Positions 9,523-18,235 of a stretch of DNA of 64,000 nucleotides are shown here, piece by piece. The DNA is from Companilactobacillus mishanensis. GTDB taxonomy: Bacteria; Bacillota; Bacilli; Lactobacillales; Lactobacillaceae. Under the pieces are notes generated by a model. It was given only the letters and a program-made list of their open reading frames with translations. It had not been told where the DNA came from and made no database searches. Location: contig NZ_RHON01000001.1 in NCBI RefSeq assembly GCF_003946505.1, forward strand, positions 434,001 to 498,000, given 5' to 3'. Positions within the stretch are counted from its first letter, which is position 1; each line of letters opens with the position of its first letter. The position numbers and the translations under genes are program-made.

Positions 9523-9879
9523 TTAAGCTAAAGCTTTTTTAGCAGTATCTGCTAAACTTGTAAATGCCTTAGGATCTTCGATAGCGATTTGTGCTAACAT
9601 CTTACGGTTGATATCAACATTTGCTAACTTCAAACCATGCATTAATTTGCTGTAGCTGATTTCATTCATTCTTGCAGCTGCATTGATTCTTGCGATCCAT
9701 AACTTACGGAAATCACGTTTTCTTTGACGACGATCACGGAATGCATAACGGTATGAAACCATGATTTGTGTATGTGCTGCTTTAAAAGTGATATGTTTTG
9801 ATCCACGATATCCCTTAGCTAATTTTAAAATCTTTTTACGACGTTTGCGAGTTACTGTTCCACCTTTAACACGTGGCAT
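9523..9879 (-). CDS. rplT: 50S ribosomal protein bL20
   Basis: Ribosomal protein bL20 of 118 residues. It has the highly basic N-terminal extension ([19 protein letters not shown]) that threads into 23S rRNA and the globular part ending in [12 protein letters not shown]. It assembles early in the 50S subunit. In Firmicutes L20 also represses its own operon by binding the infC leader. It is the last gene of infC-rpmI-rplT. Confidence 0.98.
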   Translation of the reverse strand: MPRVKGGTVTRKRRKKILKLAKGYRGSKHITFKAAHTQIMVSYRYAFRDRRQRKRDFRKLWIARINAAARMNEISYSKLMHGLKLANVDINRKMLAQIAIEDPKAFTSLADTAKKALA

Positions 9880-9911
9880 AATGACTCCTCCTTTGAGTTA
9901 CAATTACTGAA

Positions 9912-10109
9912 TTAATATGTTGCTAGCATTTGTTTGATACGTTTCATATCACTTGCGCTAACCATGCCTGGCTTAGCTAATTGACGACGTTGCTTCTTAG
10001 TCTTTCCATGGAAACGGTGACTTGTGTAAGCGTGACTTCTTTTCCATCCACCATTAGCAGTTTTCTTAAATCTCTTTGCTGATGCGCGGTGTGTTTTTTG
10101 TTTAGGCAT
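9912..10109 (-). CDS. rpmI: 50S ribosomal protein bL35
   Basis: Ribosomal protein bL35: 65 residues, strongly basic, starting [15 protein letters not shown] and ending in [11 protein letters not shown], as in other Lactobacillales. It lies between infC and rplT. Confidence 0.98.
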   Translation of the reverse strand: MPKQKTHRASAKRFKKTANGGWKRSHAYTSHRFHGKTKKQRRQLAKPGMVSASDMKRIKQMLATY

Positions 10110-10123
10110 TTAAAATCCCTCCA

Positions 10124-10654
10124 CTATTTTTTCTTATTCTCTTTTGATGCGATTGGATCAAGCATTAAGAACATGCTACGGCCATCCATCTTAGGCCTTG
10201 TAGTAACGTTGGCAATATCTTTTGTCTTGTCAGCTACACGGTCTAAAACTTTTTTACCTATCTCTTTATGAGTAATTGCTCTACCCTTAAAGCGAAGAGA
10301 AACTTTGACCTTGTCGCCTTTTTCCAAGAACTTACGTGCGTTATTAAGTTTAGTATTGAAGTCATTTTCCTCAATAGTTGGACTTAAACGTACTTCTTTA
10401 AGACTGACAACTTTTTGTTTTTTACGAGCTTCACGATTTTTTTTCTGCAGTTCGAACTTATACTTACCATAGTCCATAATTCTTGCAACTGGTGGTTTTG
10501 CACCAGGCGACATAAGAACTAGGTCCATATTAGCTGCGTCTGCCAAACGTTGGGCTTCTGCTTTAGGTTTTACACCAACTTGATCACCATTCTCGGTAAT
10601 CAAACGAACTTCTTTTGCACGAATTTGATCGTTTACTAATAAATCTCTTGCTAT
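10124..10654 (-). CDS. infC: Translation initiation factor IF-3 with a non-canonical AUA start
   Basis: IF-3 binds the 30S subunit, checks start-codon/initiator-tRNA pairing and prevents premature 50S joining. A canonical start would only give 159 residues and lose the conserved N-terminus. Reading upstream in frame gives 17 more codons ([17 protein letters not shown]) that match the family start. They begin at an ATA codon at 10654-10652, placed 9 nt after a strong GGAGG. There is no ATG, GTG or TTG at that point, so ATA is the likely initiator and the protein has 176 residues. E. coli infC also uses a rare start (AUU) that IF-3 itself discriminates against, giving feedback control; the same logic is inferred here. 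The N domain, linker [16 protein letters not shown] and C domain are all present. Confidence 0.95.
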   Translation of the reverse strand: MARDLLVNDQIRAKEVRLITENGDQVGVKPKAEAQRLADAANMDLVLMSPGAKPPVARIMDYGKYKFELQKKNREARKKQKVVSLKEVRLSPTIEENDFNTKLNNARKFLEKGDKVKVSLRFKGRAITHKEIGKKVLDRVADKTKDIANVTTRPKMDGRSMFLMLDPIASKENKKK

Positions 10655-10787
10655 GAGTAGTCACCTCCGAAAAATGATCCCACTAAAAAAGTGGGCGCAT
10701 ACGCACGCCCACTTATATATACAAGTTATATTTACCTAGAGGCGTTAGCATAGGTGAGAAGCGGGCGCTTCTGCTTAATCTCAACAG
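10655..10787 (-). promoter_or_regulatory. infC leader (L20-leader-type attenuator)
   Basis: About 133 nt from the predicted transcription start to the infC ribosome binding site. On the minus strand it contains a GC-rich hairpin (AGAAGCGCCCGCTTCT, 10760-10773 region). It ends with a strong terminator: AAGTGGGCG / CGCCCACTT (10690-10714) plus a T run. The same CCCACT can instead pair with AGTGGG just downstream (10679-10695), so two exclusive hairpins exist. Firmicute infC operons are known to carry an L20-responsive leader. Assignment to that family is from position and layout, without a covariance-model search. Confidence 0.72.
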
Positions 10788-10793
10788 TCATTA

Positions 10794-10822
10794 ACTATAT
10801 CAGATAATACATCCACTGTCAA
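10794..10822 (-). promoter_or_regulatory. Sigma-A promoter of infC operon
   Basis: On the minus strand, a consensus TTGACA -35 box (10822-10817) and a TATAGT -10 box (10799-10794) are separated by exactly 17 nt. Confidence 0.85.
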
Positions 10823-10831
10823 CAAACATTC

Positions 10832-11620
10832 TTACCATTCGAAAATTTCATCAATGGTATCGAGTACACCTTCATGATTGTTGTCTACACGTGTGATTCT
10901 ATCGGCGGATTTCTTAAGTAGATCCGTTCCATTCAACATCGAAACGCCGATGCCAGATTCTTCAAGCATTTCTTTGTCGTTACTATTATCACCGAATGAC
11001 AATATTTCATCAAGTGCCAAATCGTAATAACTAGCAATTTTTCTTAAACCAAAACTCTTGTTGATACCACTTGAAATAATGTCAATGCTACCAAAGCCAC
11101 TAGCAGTAGCATGTATCATCCCTTTATACTTTTCGTTTAAGTAATCTTCAGTTTCTTGAAGGTCATTTGTAGTTAAGCCAACGTTGATCTTAAAGATGTT
11201 GTCATGGACATCATCAATGCTGCTTACCAATTTGTAATTACTAATATAGTAAGTATCTACTTCGGCATAATCATTTTCATGTACATAAGTTGCATTGTCA
11301 CCTGATAAAATATATGCACGTAAATTATCAATTTTGTCTAAATCTGCCATAACTTGCTGTAATATTTCAGGGCTTAAATAAGATGTAAATACTTTCTTAC
11401 CATCTGCTTCAATATTTGCTCCATTTTCAGCAACGAATGCGTCAACTGGTGAAGCATCCATAACAGTTTCAAGATGTCCCAAATAATTACCACTAGCAAC
11501 TGTGAATTTAACATCCCTAGCATGGAGTTTCTCAAGCTGATTATTGAATCTTTCTATATTGTAGTGATGCTGATCATCAAAGAAAGTACCATCAATGTCA
11601 GTTGCAATAAGTTTTATCAT
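10832..11620 (-). CDS. Cof-type HAD-IIB family hydrolase
   Basis: Cytosolic sugar-phosphate or flavin-phosphate phosphatase of the Cof/YidA group, 262 residues. Motif I is ATDIDGTFFDD at residue 5-15, motif II TVASGNY, the motif III Lys is in the INKSFGLRKI region, and motif IV is SFGDNSNDKEMLEESG. A large cap domain lies between motifs II and III, typical of type IIB. The substrate cannot be told from sequence. It is a single-gene unit between the thrS terminator and the infC promoter. Confidence 0.92.
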   Translation of the reverse strand: MIKLIATDIDGTFFDDQHHYNIERFNNQLEKLHARDVKFTVASGNYLGHLETVMDASPVDAFVAENGANIEADGKKVFTSYLSPEILQQVMADLDKIDNLRAYILSGDNATYVHENDYAEVDTYYISNYKLVSSIDDVHDNIFKINVGLTTNDLQETEDYLNEKYKGMIHATASGFGSIDIISSGINKSFGLRKIASYYDLALDEILSFGDNSNDKEMLEESGIGVSMLNGTDLLKKSADRITRVDNNHEGVLDTIDEIFEW

Positions 11621-11691
11621 TGTTTACTCGTCCTGTCTGTCTTTTTCACTAATCTATCGCTGTTCATTTTAACATGTATCAAGACCTCAAT

Positions 11692-11740
11692 CCAAAAATA
11701 AAGCGAGCAAGCTAATTATTTATTAGCCTACTCGCTTATT
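11692..11740 (-). terminator. Terminator of thrS
   Basis: On the minus strand, the long stem AAGCGAGTAGGCTAAT / ATTAGCTTGCTCGCTT (two mismatches) is followed by ATTTTT, 20 nt after the thrS stop. Confidence 0.85.
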
Positions 11741-11760
11741 TTTTTATTTATGAATTTAGT

Positions 11761-13704
11761 TTAGCCATTTGAACGACTAAAGTTTTCAATATCGGCAACG
11801 ACACTACCTACAAACATACCTAAGTATTCTGAGTTAGATTCGTCTTCACCATATTTTCTAACTGATACAGTTGCATCAGCCATTTCTTCGTCACCAACAA
11901 CGGCTGTGTATGGAATCTTCATTGTTTGAGCGTCACGGATCTTGTAACCCATCTTCTCGTCACGTGTATCGATTTCAGCACGGATATTGTGTTTACGAAG
12001 TTCACCAAGTAATGTTTCAGCATAATCACTGTGTAATTTTTGATTAACAGGGATAATACGTACTTGTGTTGGTGCTAACCATGTTGGGAATGCACCCTTA
12101 TACATTTCAATCAAGTATGCAATAAATCTTTCCATAGTTGAAACGATACCACGGTGGATCATAACAGGTCTGTGATCTTCACCATCTGAGCCAACGTATG
12201 TCAACTTGAATTTCTCAGGTTGCATAAAGTCTAATTGAATAGTGGAAAGTGTTTCATCATTTCCAAGAGCTGTCTTTGTTTGAACATCCAGTTTTGGACC
12301 ATAGAATGCAGCTTCACCTTCAGCTTCATAGTAATCCAAACCAAGATCATCCATAGCTGCCTTAAGCATTGTTTGAGATCTGTTCCACATTTCGTCATCA
12401 TCGAAATATTTAGCTGTGTTAGCTGGGTCTCTGTAACTTAGACGGAATGAGTAATCTGTGATATCGAAATCTTTGTAAACTTCAACCATCAATTGAAGTG
12501 TACGTTTGAATTCTTCCTCAATTTGATCAAGTGCAACGAATGTGTGTCCATCGTTCAATGTCATTTCACGTACACGTTGTAATCCACTTAAAGCACCTGA
12601 TTTTTCATATCTGTGCATCATACCAAGTTCGGCAATACGAACTGGTAATTCACGGTATGAACGTGTGTGATGTTTGTAAATTTGAATATGTGATGGACAG
12701 TTCATTGGACGAAGTTCAAGCATTTCGCCGTCACCCATGTCCATTGGTGGGAACATGTCTTCACGATAGTGTTCCCAGTGACCTGAAGTCTTGTATGCAT
12801 TCAAGTTCATCAAGATTGGTGTATATACGTGTTGGTAACCCCAAGCAACTTCCTTATCGATGATATATCTTTCGATGACACGACGGATAGTAGCACCATT
12901 TGGCATCCAGTATGGAAGTCCGGCACCAACTTCTGGGTCAACGAAGAACAAGTCAAGGTCACGGCCAATTGTTCTGTGATCACGTTCTTTGATTTCTGCA
13001 CGACGTTTCATATCAGCGTCAAGTGCATCTTCTTTGAAGAAAGCTGTTCCGTAAATTCTTTGAAGCATTGGGTTACTTGACTTACCTTGCCAATAAGCAC
13101 CGGCAACTGAAAGTAATTTGAAATGCTTCAAGTTTTTGATATTTGGTAATACGGCATCATAACCAAAATCAACAAATCCATCCAATGTGTAAACTGGAAT
13201 TTGAACTGATTCGATAGCACCGATCAATGATGATTTGTATGGATCGTCTTTGAACATTTCAACTAATTCTGATTTGTCCATCAATGATCTTTCAACTTTG
13301 TCATTCTTCTTGATGATTTTGTTCATCAATGCTGAAATTTCGTCTAATTGATCAACTGTAATTTGTTCTTTATCATCAGTATCTACAAAGAAACCATCAT
13401 CGTTTGATTGTTTTTCACCAAAGTGAAGATCAGCTTTAAATTCCTTAGCAGCTGCACTGAATACTAAACTAGCTGTATTTCTCAATACTTCTAGTGCATC
13501 ATCTTCATCTTTGTTAGTAATAATTTGAACTTTACCATCTTGCTTGATAGGTCTTTCCAAATCAACCAAAGTATCATTGAGCTTACCAGCTACTGCACTT
13601 TTACCCAATGAAGTACTAATTGATTTAGCTACCTCCAATGTTGTTGTGCCTTCATCAAACTCCTTAACTGTTCCATCTGGGAATGTTAATTTGATTTTTG
13701 ACAT
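11761..13704 (-). CDS. thrS: Threonyl-tRNA synthetase
   Basis: Class II aminoacyl-tRNA synthetase, 647 residues. It has the full domain set: N-terminal TGS domain (about 1-63, starting [14 protein letters not shown]), the editing domain, the catalytic core with motif 2 in [14 protein letters not shown] and the zinc Cys in [12 protein letters not shown], and the C-terminal anticodon-binding domain from about 545 ([11 protein letters not shown]). A GGAGGTAA site lies ahead of the ATG. Expression is controlled by the T-box leader upstream. Confidence 0.98.
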   Translation of the reverse strand: MSKIKLTFPDGTVKEFDEGTTTLEVAKSISTSLGKSAVAGKLNDTLVDLERPIKQDGKVQIITNKDEDDALEVLRNTASLVFSAAAKEFKADLHFGEKQSNDDGFFVDTDDKEQITVDQLDEISALMNKIIKKNDKVERSLMDKSELVEMFKDDPYKSSLIGAIESVQIPVYTLDGFVDFGYDAVLPNIKNLKHFKLLSVAGAYWQGKSSNPMLQRIYGTAFFKEDALDADMKRRAEIKERDHRTIGRDLDLFFVDPEVGAGLPYWMPNGATIRRVIERYIIDKEVAWGYQHVYTPILMNLNAYKTSGHWEHYREDMFPPMDMGDGEMLELRPMNCPSHIQIYKHHTRSYRELPVRIAELGMMHRYEKSGALSGLQRVREMTLNDGHTFVALDQIEEEFKRTLQLMVEVYKDFDITDYSFRLSYRDPANTAKYFDDDEMWNRSQTMLKAAMDDLGLDYYEAEGEAAFYGPKLDVQTKTALGNDETLSTIQLDFMQPEKFKLTYVGSDGEDHRPVMIHRGIVSTMERFIAYLIEMYKGAFPTWLAPTQVRIIPVNQKLHSDYAETLLGELRKHNIRAEIDTRDEKMGYKIRDAQTMKIPYTAVVGDEEMADATVSVRKYGEDESNSEYLGMFVGSVVADIENFSRSNG

Positions 13705-13733
13705 TATCCACGTTACCTCCTAAATTTAGACAA

Positions 13734-13975
13734 CAAAAAATGCGTCTCTAAAGTATAAATACAATAATTGTACTCATACTTTAGGGACGCATTCTGCGCG
13801 GTTCCACCCACATTAAAACTGTACACAAACAGTCTTCACTCTACGGTTATAAAGTAAACCAACATAAATATACAGTTTTAATATGAAAGTGGTAGCTCCA
13901 GTAATGGGTAAGCTTTCAGTAAATGTACCCTCCCTGAATAGAACCGAAGTGTTGTCTTTCATGTGTTCATTGAAA
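13734..13975 (-). promoter_or_regulatory. T-box riboswitch of thrS (Thr, ACC specifier)
   Basis: The T-box sequence GGGTGGAACCGCG is at 13809-13797, just ahead of a long intrinsic terminator (ATGCGTCCCTAAAGTAT / ATACTTTAGAGACGCAT plus T run, 13793-13734). In stem I the likely specifier is ACC at 13893-13891, followed by A, which fits threonine. When uncharged tRNA-Thr binds, the T-box should pair with the acceptor end and open the terminator. The 5' boundary is estimated. A weak promoter (TTGCAA, 17 nt, TTCAAT) lies just upstream. Confidence 0.93.
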
Positions 13976-14000
13976 CATTTATTTTTTTATTTTGCAAGAA

Positions 14001-14912
14001 CTATTGTTTAATTCTTCTATTTTCACCCGTCACAAAAACTTCCATCGAAAGGTATCTGACACGTTCCATGATTCGAGCTGCCTTTACTGGTTCACGCTCT
14101 CCACGCTGATTGATACCAAGATGACTTTCCAATTCTTTCATTGAAAAATTCGATGAGAAAAATGTTGGAAGACTTTCTTGCATTCTGTACTGCAGGATAA
14201 CACCAAGGACTTCATCACGGATCCAACTGGACATTGAATCAGCACCGATATCATCAAGCATCAGAATTTCCGCAGCCTTAACTTTATTTACTTTGTCCAA
14301 AACATTATTTTTACCAATAGAATTTTTCATCTCAACGGCAAAGGTAGGAAAATGCATCATTGTGGTTTTAACGTTGTGATGATGTAACTCATTGGCTATG
14401 GCACCCAATAAATATGTTTTACCGACACCAAAGTCTCCAGACAAGTACAATCCAGGAATAAAGCCATCAGAATTTAAATAACTATCAATAAATTTGATTG
14501 CAGCATCAAAAGCTTGTTTTCTACCAACACCGGTATAGTCATTCAAGTTAGCATTTCTGATATCTTTTGGCATATCCATTAAAACTAAGCTGGAATCATA
14601 TGCTTTACGTTGATCAGCTTCAACCTTTTGCTTATTGGGAAAATATGCTACTTCAATATTATGATTGCTGACAATTAATTTTGGATAATAATTGCGATTG
14701 ATCTCGCTCTTATTATTCTTTTGATTATAAAACTCATAAATGGCAGCTGCACTGACATCAATAGCATCACTGCTGATATTGTCTTGATTTTCAACTAAAA
14801 ACTTTTTAACATCTGGATCGTTTAGAGCCTTAGCTAATAAGCGATTGTAATCTTGACTATTAAAATGATAATTTTTCAATCCTTCGGCTAATGCATCGCT
14901 AAATTTTTCCAT
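14001..14912 (-). CDS. dnaI: Primosomal protein DnaI (helicase loader)
   Basis: AAA+ ATPase that loads the replicative helicase DnaC onto oriC or stalled forks, with DnaB and DnaD. It has 303 residues. The N-terminal helicase-interaction region (1-110) carries no obvious zinc cysteines. The C-terminal AAA+ part has Walker A SGDFGVGKTYLL (about residue 163), Walker B ILMLDDIGAD, a sensor 1-like TFFSSNFS and the Arg-rich end AARIMERVRYL. It lies 2 nt after dnaB, so it is co-transcribed. Confidence 0.95.
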   Translation of the reverse strand: MEKFSDALAEGLKNYHFNSQDYNRLLAKALNDPDVKKFLVENQDNISSDAIDVSAAAIYEFYNQKNNKSEINRNYYPKLIVSNHNIEVAYFPNKQKVEADQRKAYDSSLVLMDMPKDIRNANLNDYTGVGRKQAFDAAIKFIDSYLNSDGFIPGLYLSGDFGVGKTYLLGAIANELHHHNVKTTMMHFPTFAVEMKNSIGKNNVLDKVNKVKAAEILMLDDIGADSMSSWIRDEVLGVILQYRMQESLPTFFSSNFSMKELESHLGINQRGEREPVKAARIMERVRYLSMEVFVTGENRRIKQ

Positions 14913-14914
14913 AA

Positions 14915-16279
14915 TTATTTACCCTGATCTCTTAGTTTTCTTAATTGTTCCATTCTATCCTGCTCGACCTTTTTAGCATCGGCATTAGTAACAGACTTGT
15001 TCTCTATTTTACTCCAGTCGGTCGCTTGTTCGACTCTGTTTGAAGAATTATTGTAACGACCACGAGGATTCCTTGGCTTATTTTGGAAATCACTGATTCG
15101 TTTTAACGCATCTTCAGGCGTTTTAACGCCATTCATTTTCCAATCATTGGCAACTGTTTCCATAAATGGTCTAGTTAAAGCTGAAGAGCTTTCCAAAATA
15201 TAGTGGATCATGATGTTTAATACAGGTACTGGCAAGAAGGATTGATTAGCAATCTGTCTCAGTGCATTGCTTTCTGCTGTTCCAGTAAATCCACCTTTAC
15301 TCTGCTTCTCAGCTGCCAAAAAGTCAGCCGGTGTCATTGAATTGGCACGTTCTATCAAAGTACTCTGTGGATTATTGGAACCGGGTTTAGAAGGAGCAGA
15401 CTCTTGAATTTTTTCTTTGGGAACTCTGGCAGAAATATTGACACGATTCTCAAATCGTTTCTGTGCCAAGCGTTTCAAAGCATCCGAATCTATCTGATTC
15501 TTTACTAGATCTTCAGTTTTACCAATAATATCAATCAATTCAATCTCATCGATGCCATAAAATGAATGAAGATTATTCAAAGTATCCTCATTCTTGATCA
15601 AATCTTCTCGACTAATTTTGTAAAGTTGAGAGACTCGCTCAGATATCAACTCGAAGTCCAATTTTGTTGATGGCTTTTCATCAACTTTAGGCGTGTTCAC
15701 CAACTCAGTGTTTTTGAAATTCTCTCGAGAATTTGAAACTTCAGCCGGCGTATTTATCAAGTCATCATCACTCAAACGAAATACATCTAAAAAGCCTTTT
15801 GAAATATCTTCAGCATCATCAATGATATCAATCTTAGTTCGATACTTATCAGATAATTTTGTATACTCAGATTCACCTATTTTTTCAAGAAGAAACACAC
15901 TGAGCAAATCTTCGTTAAAGAATTCTTTCGCAGATAAGGGACTAAAAAGTTGGTATACCAAATAACTTCCCATTTCGTCTTCTTTTTGGAAAGTTTTTAG
16001 TAAGCCAAGGGCTTCTAGTTTGATACGCTCATTTAAAAATTGATTTGTATCTATATCTAATAAACTAAATAACACTGAATGACTTTGGCGTTGAGTGACA
16101 ATCTGCTTTACTGGAATCTTTTCCCATAGTAACTGATAGATACTAAATGCTGTCGTTCCAATAAGAGGTAAATACAGGTCAGTCAAAAGCCTCCTGGAAT
16201 TATCATCAAACTGATTATTTGTCACACACCAAAATCCGGTCAAGGGAGTCAGATTTTCTTGGTTAGATTCAAAAGGCAC
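14915..16279 (-). CDS. dnaB: Replication initiation / membrane attachment protein DnaB
   Basis: Firmicute-type DnaB (not the helicase), a 454-residue helicase-loading co-factor. It has an N-terminal winged-helix region (ADP-like, LTPLTGFWCVTNNQF ... LYLPLIGTTAFSIYQLLWE) and two DnaB_2-type helical segments (about 215-270 and 335-400, the latter with LPVPVLNIMIHYILESS and DWKMNGVKTPEDAL). The tail is basic and disordered. It starts with GTG after a GGGGGA site. The neighbours nrdR upstream and dnaI downstream are the standard arrangement. Confidence 0.95.
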   Translation of the reverse strand: MPFESNQENLTPLTGFWCVTNNQFDDNSRRLLTDLYLPLIGTTAFSIYQLLWEKIPVKQIVTQRQSHSVLFSLLDIDTNQFLNERIKLEALGLLKTFQKEDEMGSYLVYQLFSPLSAKEFFNEDLLSVFLLEKIGESEYTKLSDKYRTKIDIIDDAEDISKGFLDVFRLSDDDLINTPAEVSNSRENFKNTELVNTPKVDEKPSTKLDFELISERVSQLYKISREDLIKNEDTLNNLHSFYGIDEIELIDIIGKTEDLVKNQIDSDALKRLAQKRFENRVNISARVPKEKIQESAPSKPGSNNPQSTLIERANSMTPADFLAAEKQSKGGFTGTAESNALRQIANQSFLPVPVLNIMIHYILESSSALTRPFMETVANDWKMNGVKTPEDALKRISDFQNKPRNPRGRYNNSSNRVEQATDWSKIENKSVTNADAKKVEQDRMEQLRKLRDQGK

Positions 16280-16291
16280 AGTAGTCCCCCT

Positions 16292-16780
16292 TTATTTCGT
16301 TTGCTTGTCTTTCTTGTTATCTTCAGGTTCATTTCCCATCATTTCTTGAACCTCTTTCATGAATCCGTTCATGTCTTTAAATTCACGATAAACACTGGCA
16401 AATCGAATATAAGTGACATCATCGACATCGGCTAATTCTTTCATGACATGTTCACCAATGACTTGTGATCTTATTTCATTTTCACCAGTAGCACGCAATT
16501 CATTTTCGACCTTGTCAACAATGGCATTCATTTGATCCATTGTAACTGGTCTTTTTTCAGCAGCACGAACTAATCCACGCAAAAGTTTTTCACGTCTGAA
16601 CTCTTCACGGTTACCGTTTTTCTTAATTACTAGTAGTGGCGATTTTTCAATTCTTTCAAATGTGGTAAACCTTGTACCGCAATATTCGCATTCTCTTCTA
16701 CGTCTGATAGCACGGCCTTCATCGCTTGGTCGACTATCAACAACTTTGGAAGAATCATGATGACAATGTGGACAAATCAT
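16292..16780 (-). CDS. nrdR: Transcriptional repressor NrdR
   Basis: Repressor of ribonucleotide reductase genes that senses dATP/ATP. A zinc ribbon ([17 protein letters not shown] ... [13 protein letters not shown]) occupies about 1-40. An ATP-cone follows (about 49-135; [29 protein letters not shown] ...). The 162 residues fit the family. It is encoded between coaE and dnaB in the usual replication block. Confidence 0.97.
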   Translation of the reverse strand: MICPHCHHDSSKVVDSRPSDEGRAIRRRRECEYCGTRFTTFERIEKSPLLVIKKNGNREEFRREKLLRGLVRAAEKRPVTMDQMNAIVDKVENELRATGENEIRSQVIGEHVMKELADVDDVTYIRFASVYREFKDMNGFMKEVQEMMGNEPEDNKKDKQTK

Positions 16781-16801
16781 AGCAATGACCTCTTTTCCCG
16801 A

Positions 16802-17395
16802 TTAAAGTTGCTTTAATAATTTATCAATTTCATTATTTAGTGATTCAAGATCACCTGAGTTATCAATTAAATAGTCTGCTCGAGCTTTTTTCTCATCAAT
16901 AGACATTTGAGAATTAATTTTTGCACGTGCAGCTTGTTCATCTAAACTATTACGTTCCATCAAGCGCTGTAACTGTTGCGGTGGCTTGACGTATACAGTA
17001 ATTGTAGCATTGAAATAGTCTTGGTAGTTAGCCTCAAATAATAATTGGATTTCAAAAAAGTATATCTTTTTATCGCTACTATTGCGAACTTTTTCAATTG
17101 TTTGGACAATATTCTTACGAATTATTGGACCAGTAATTTGAGTCAATGCTTGTAACTCATCAGAATTATTAAAAACTATTTTACCTAATTTCGCCCTATT
17201 TAAAGAACCATCTGAATTCAAAATTCGGTCACCAAAATGTTCAGCAATCTGTTCTAGGCCAGGTGTCCCAGGCTCCACTATTTCTCTAGCAACTTGATCA
17301 GCGTCATAAACTACGCAACCACGTGATTTTAATATTTCCAAGACTGTGGATTTCCCAGTAGCAATACTCCCAGTCAATCCATAAATCTTACTCAT
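16802..17395 (-). CDS. coaE: Dephospho-CoA kinase
   Basis: Last step of coenzyme A synthesis: dephospho-CoA + ATP to CoA + ADP. P-loop GLTGSIATGKSTV at residues 5-17, DADQVAREIVEPG, and the lid region with LMERNSLDEQAARAKINSQM. I start at MSKIYG because AGGTGA lies 6 nt before that ATG. A GTG five codons upstream overlaps this site and would have no site of its own. The ATG overlaps the mutM stop (ATGA), giving 197 residues. Confidence 0.96.
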   Translation of the reverse strand: MSKIYGLTGSIATGKSTVLEILKSRGCVVYDADQVAREIVEPGTPGLEQIAEHFGDRILNSDGSLNRAKLGKIVFNNSDELQALTQITGPIIRKNIVQTIEKVRNSSDKKIYFFEIQLLFEANYQDYFNATITVYVKPPQQLQRLMERNSLDEQAARAKINSQMSIDEKKARADYLIDNSGDLESLNNEIDKLLKQL

Positions 17396-18219
17396 TTGAT
17401 CACCTGACACTTAGGACAGAAGTGAGTCCCACGTCCACCAACTTTGATTTTCTCGATCTCAGTACCGCAGCGTGCACAGGGTTCTCCCTCTTTGCCATAA
17501 ACTTTTAAACTATTTTGCATAGTTCCAGCATGACCAGCTGCATCAAGATATGAACGAACCGTTGATCCACCTGACTTGATTGCAATATCAATTTCATGAT
17601 TTGAACATTCGATTATTTTTTTGATATCGTCATCAGTTAAATGATTTGCAGGAGTCTCCGGGTGGATTTTAGCTTGCCATAATACTTCATCAACATAAAT
17701 ATTTCCTAAACCACTCATTACCGATTGATCTAATAAAACAGTTTTTATATCTTTCCGATGTCTAATAATTCTGGGTTTAATATTTTCAAAAGTAAATTCA
17801 GTGGAAAGTGGTTCTGGACCAAGTTTAGCTATCGACTTATTTTCAGATAATCTATCTGTTGGCCAAAGTTGCATGCGACCAAACTTGCGGACATCATTGT
17901 AAATCAGTTTTTGCCCATTATCTAAACTAAAAATAGCATGGGAATGCTTGTCAATCATAGCCGGATCAGCTGACACTCGGTACTTACCTTCCATTCTTAA
18001 ATGACTGATGATCGTATAACCATTATCAAGATGGATCAATAAGAATTTTGCACGTCTGTCTATATCAGTAATCGTCGCACCAGTAACGGTCTCTTTGAAT
18101 ACATCAACATCCCCAGTGATCAGGTTCTGGTATCTAATTTCTACATTTTCAATTCTTCTATCTTTAACTAAATCTAACAAGCCACGTCTAACTGTCTCAA
18201 CCTCAGGCATTTCAGGCAT
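17392..18219 (-). CDS. mutM: Formamidopyrimidine-DNA glycosylase
   Basis: Base-excision repair enzyme removing 8-oxoguanine and FaPy, with AP-lyase activity. The mature N-terminal proline is catalytic, so the start must be at MPEMPEVETVRRGL. An AGGTG lies 6 nt ahead of that ATG, and the upstream in-frame GTG overlaps the same site. The sequence shows Pro2-Glu3, Lys in RAKFLLIHLDNGY, the H2TH segment (MSGLGNIYVDEVLWQAKIHPE), and the C-terminal zinc finger CARCGTEIEKIKVGGRGTHFC. It has 275 residues and is coupled with polA upstream and coaE downstream. Confidence 0.97.
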   Translation of the reverse strand: MPEMPEVETVRRGLLDLVKDRRIENVEIRYQNLITGDVDVFKETVTGATITDIDRRAKFLLIHLDNGYTIISHLRMEGKYRVSADPAMIDKHSHAIFSLDNGQKLIYNDVRKFGRMQLWPTDRLSENKSIAKLGPEPLSTEFTFENIKPRIIRHRKDIKTVLLDQSVMSGLGNIYVDEVLWQAKIHPETPANHLTDDDIKKIIECSNHEIDIAIKSGGSTVRSYLDAAGHAGTMQNSLKVYGKEGEPCARCGTEIEKIKVGGRGTHFCPKCQVIK

Positions 18220-18235
18220 TATCTTCACCTACTAT

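Noticed and set aside
12531-12863. 110-codon frame antisense to thrS
   Set aside because: Lies wholly within the well-conserved thrS coding sequence, no ribosome binding site, Cys/His-rich random-looking composition; a shadow frame.
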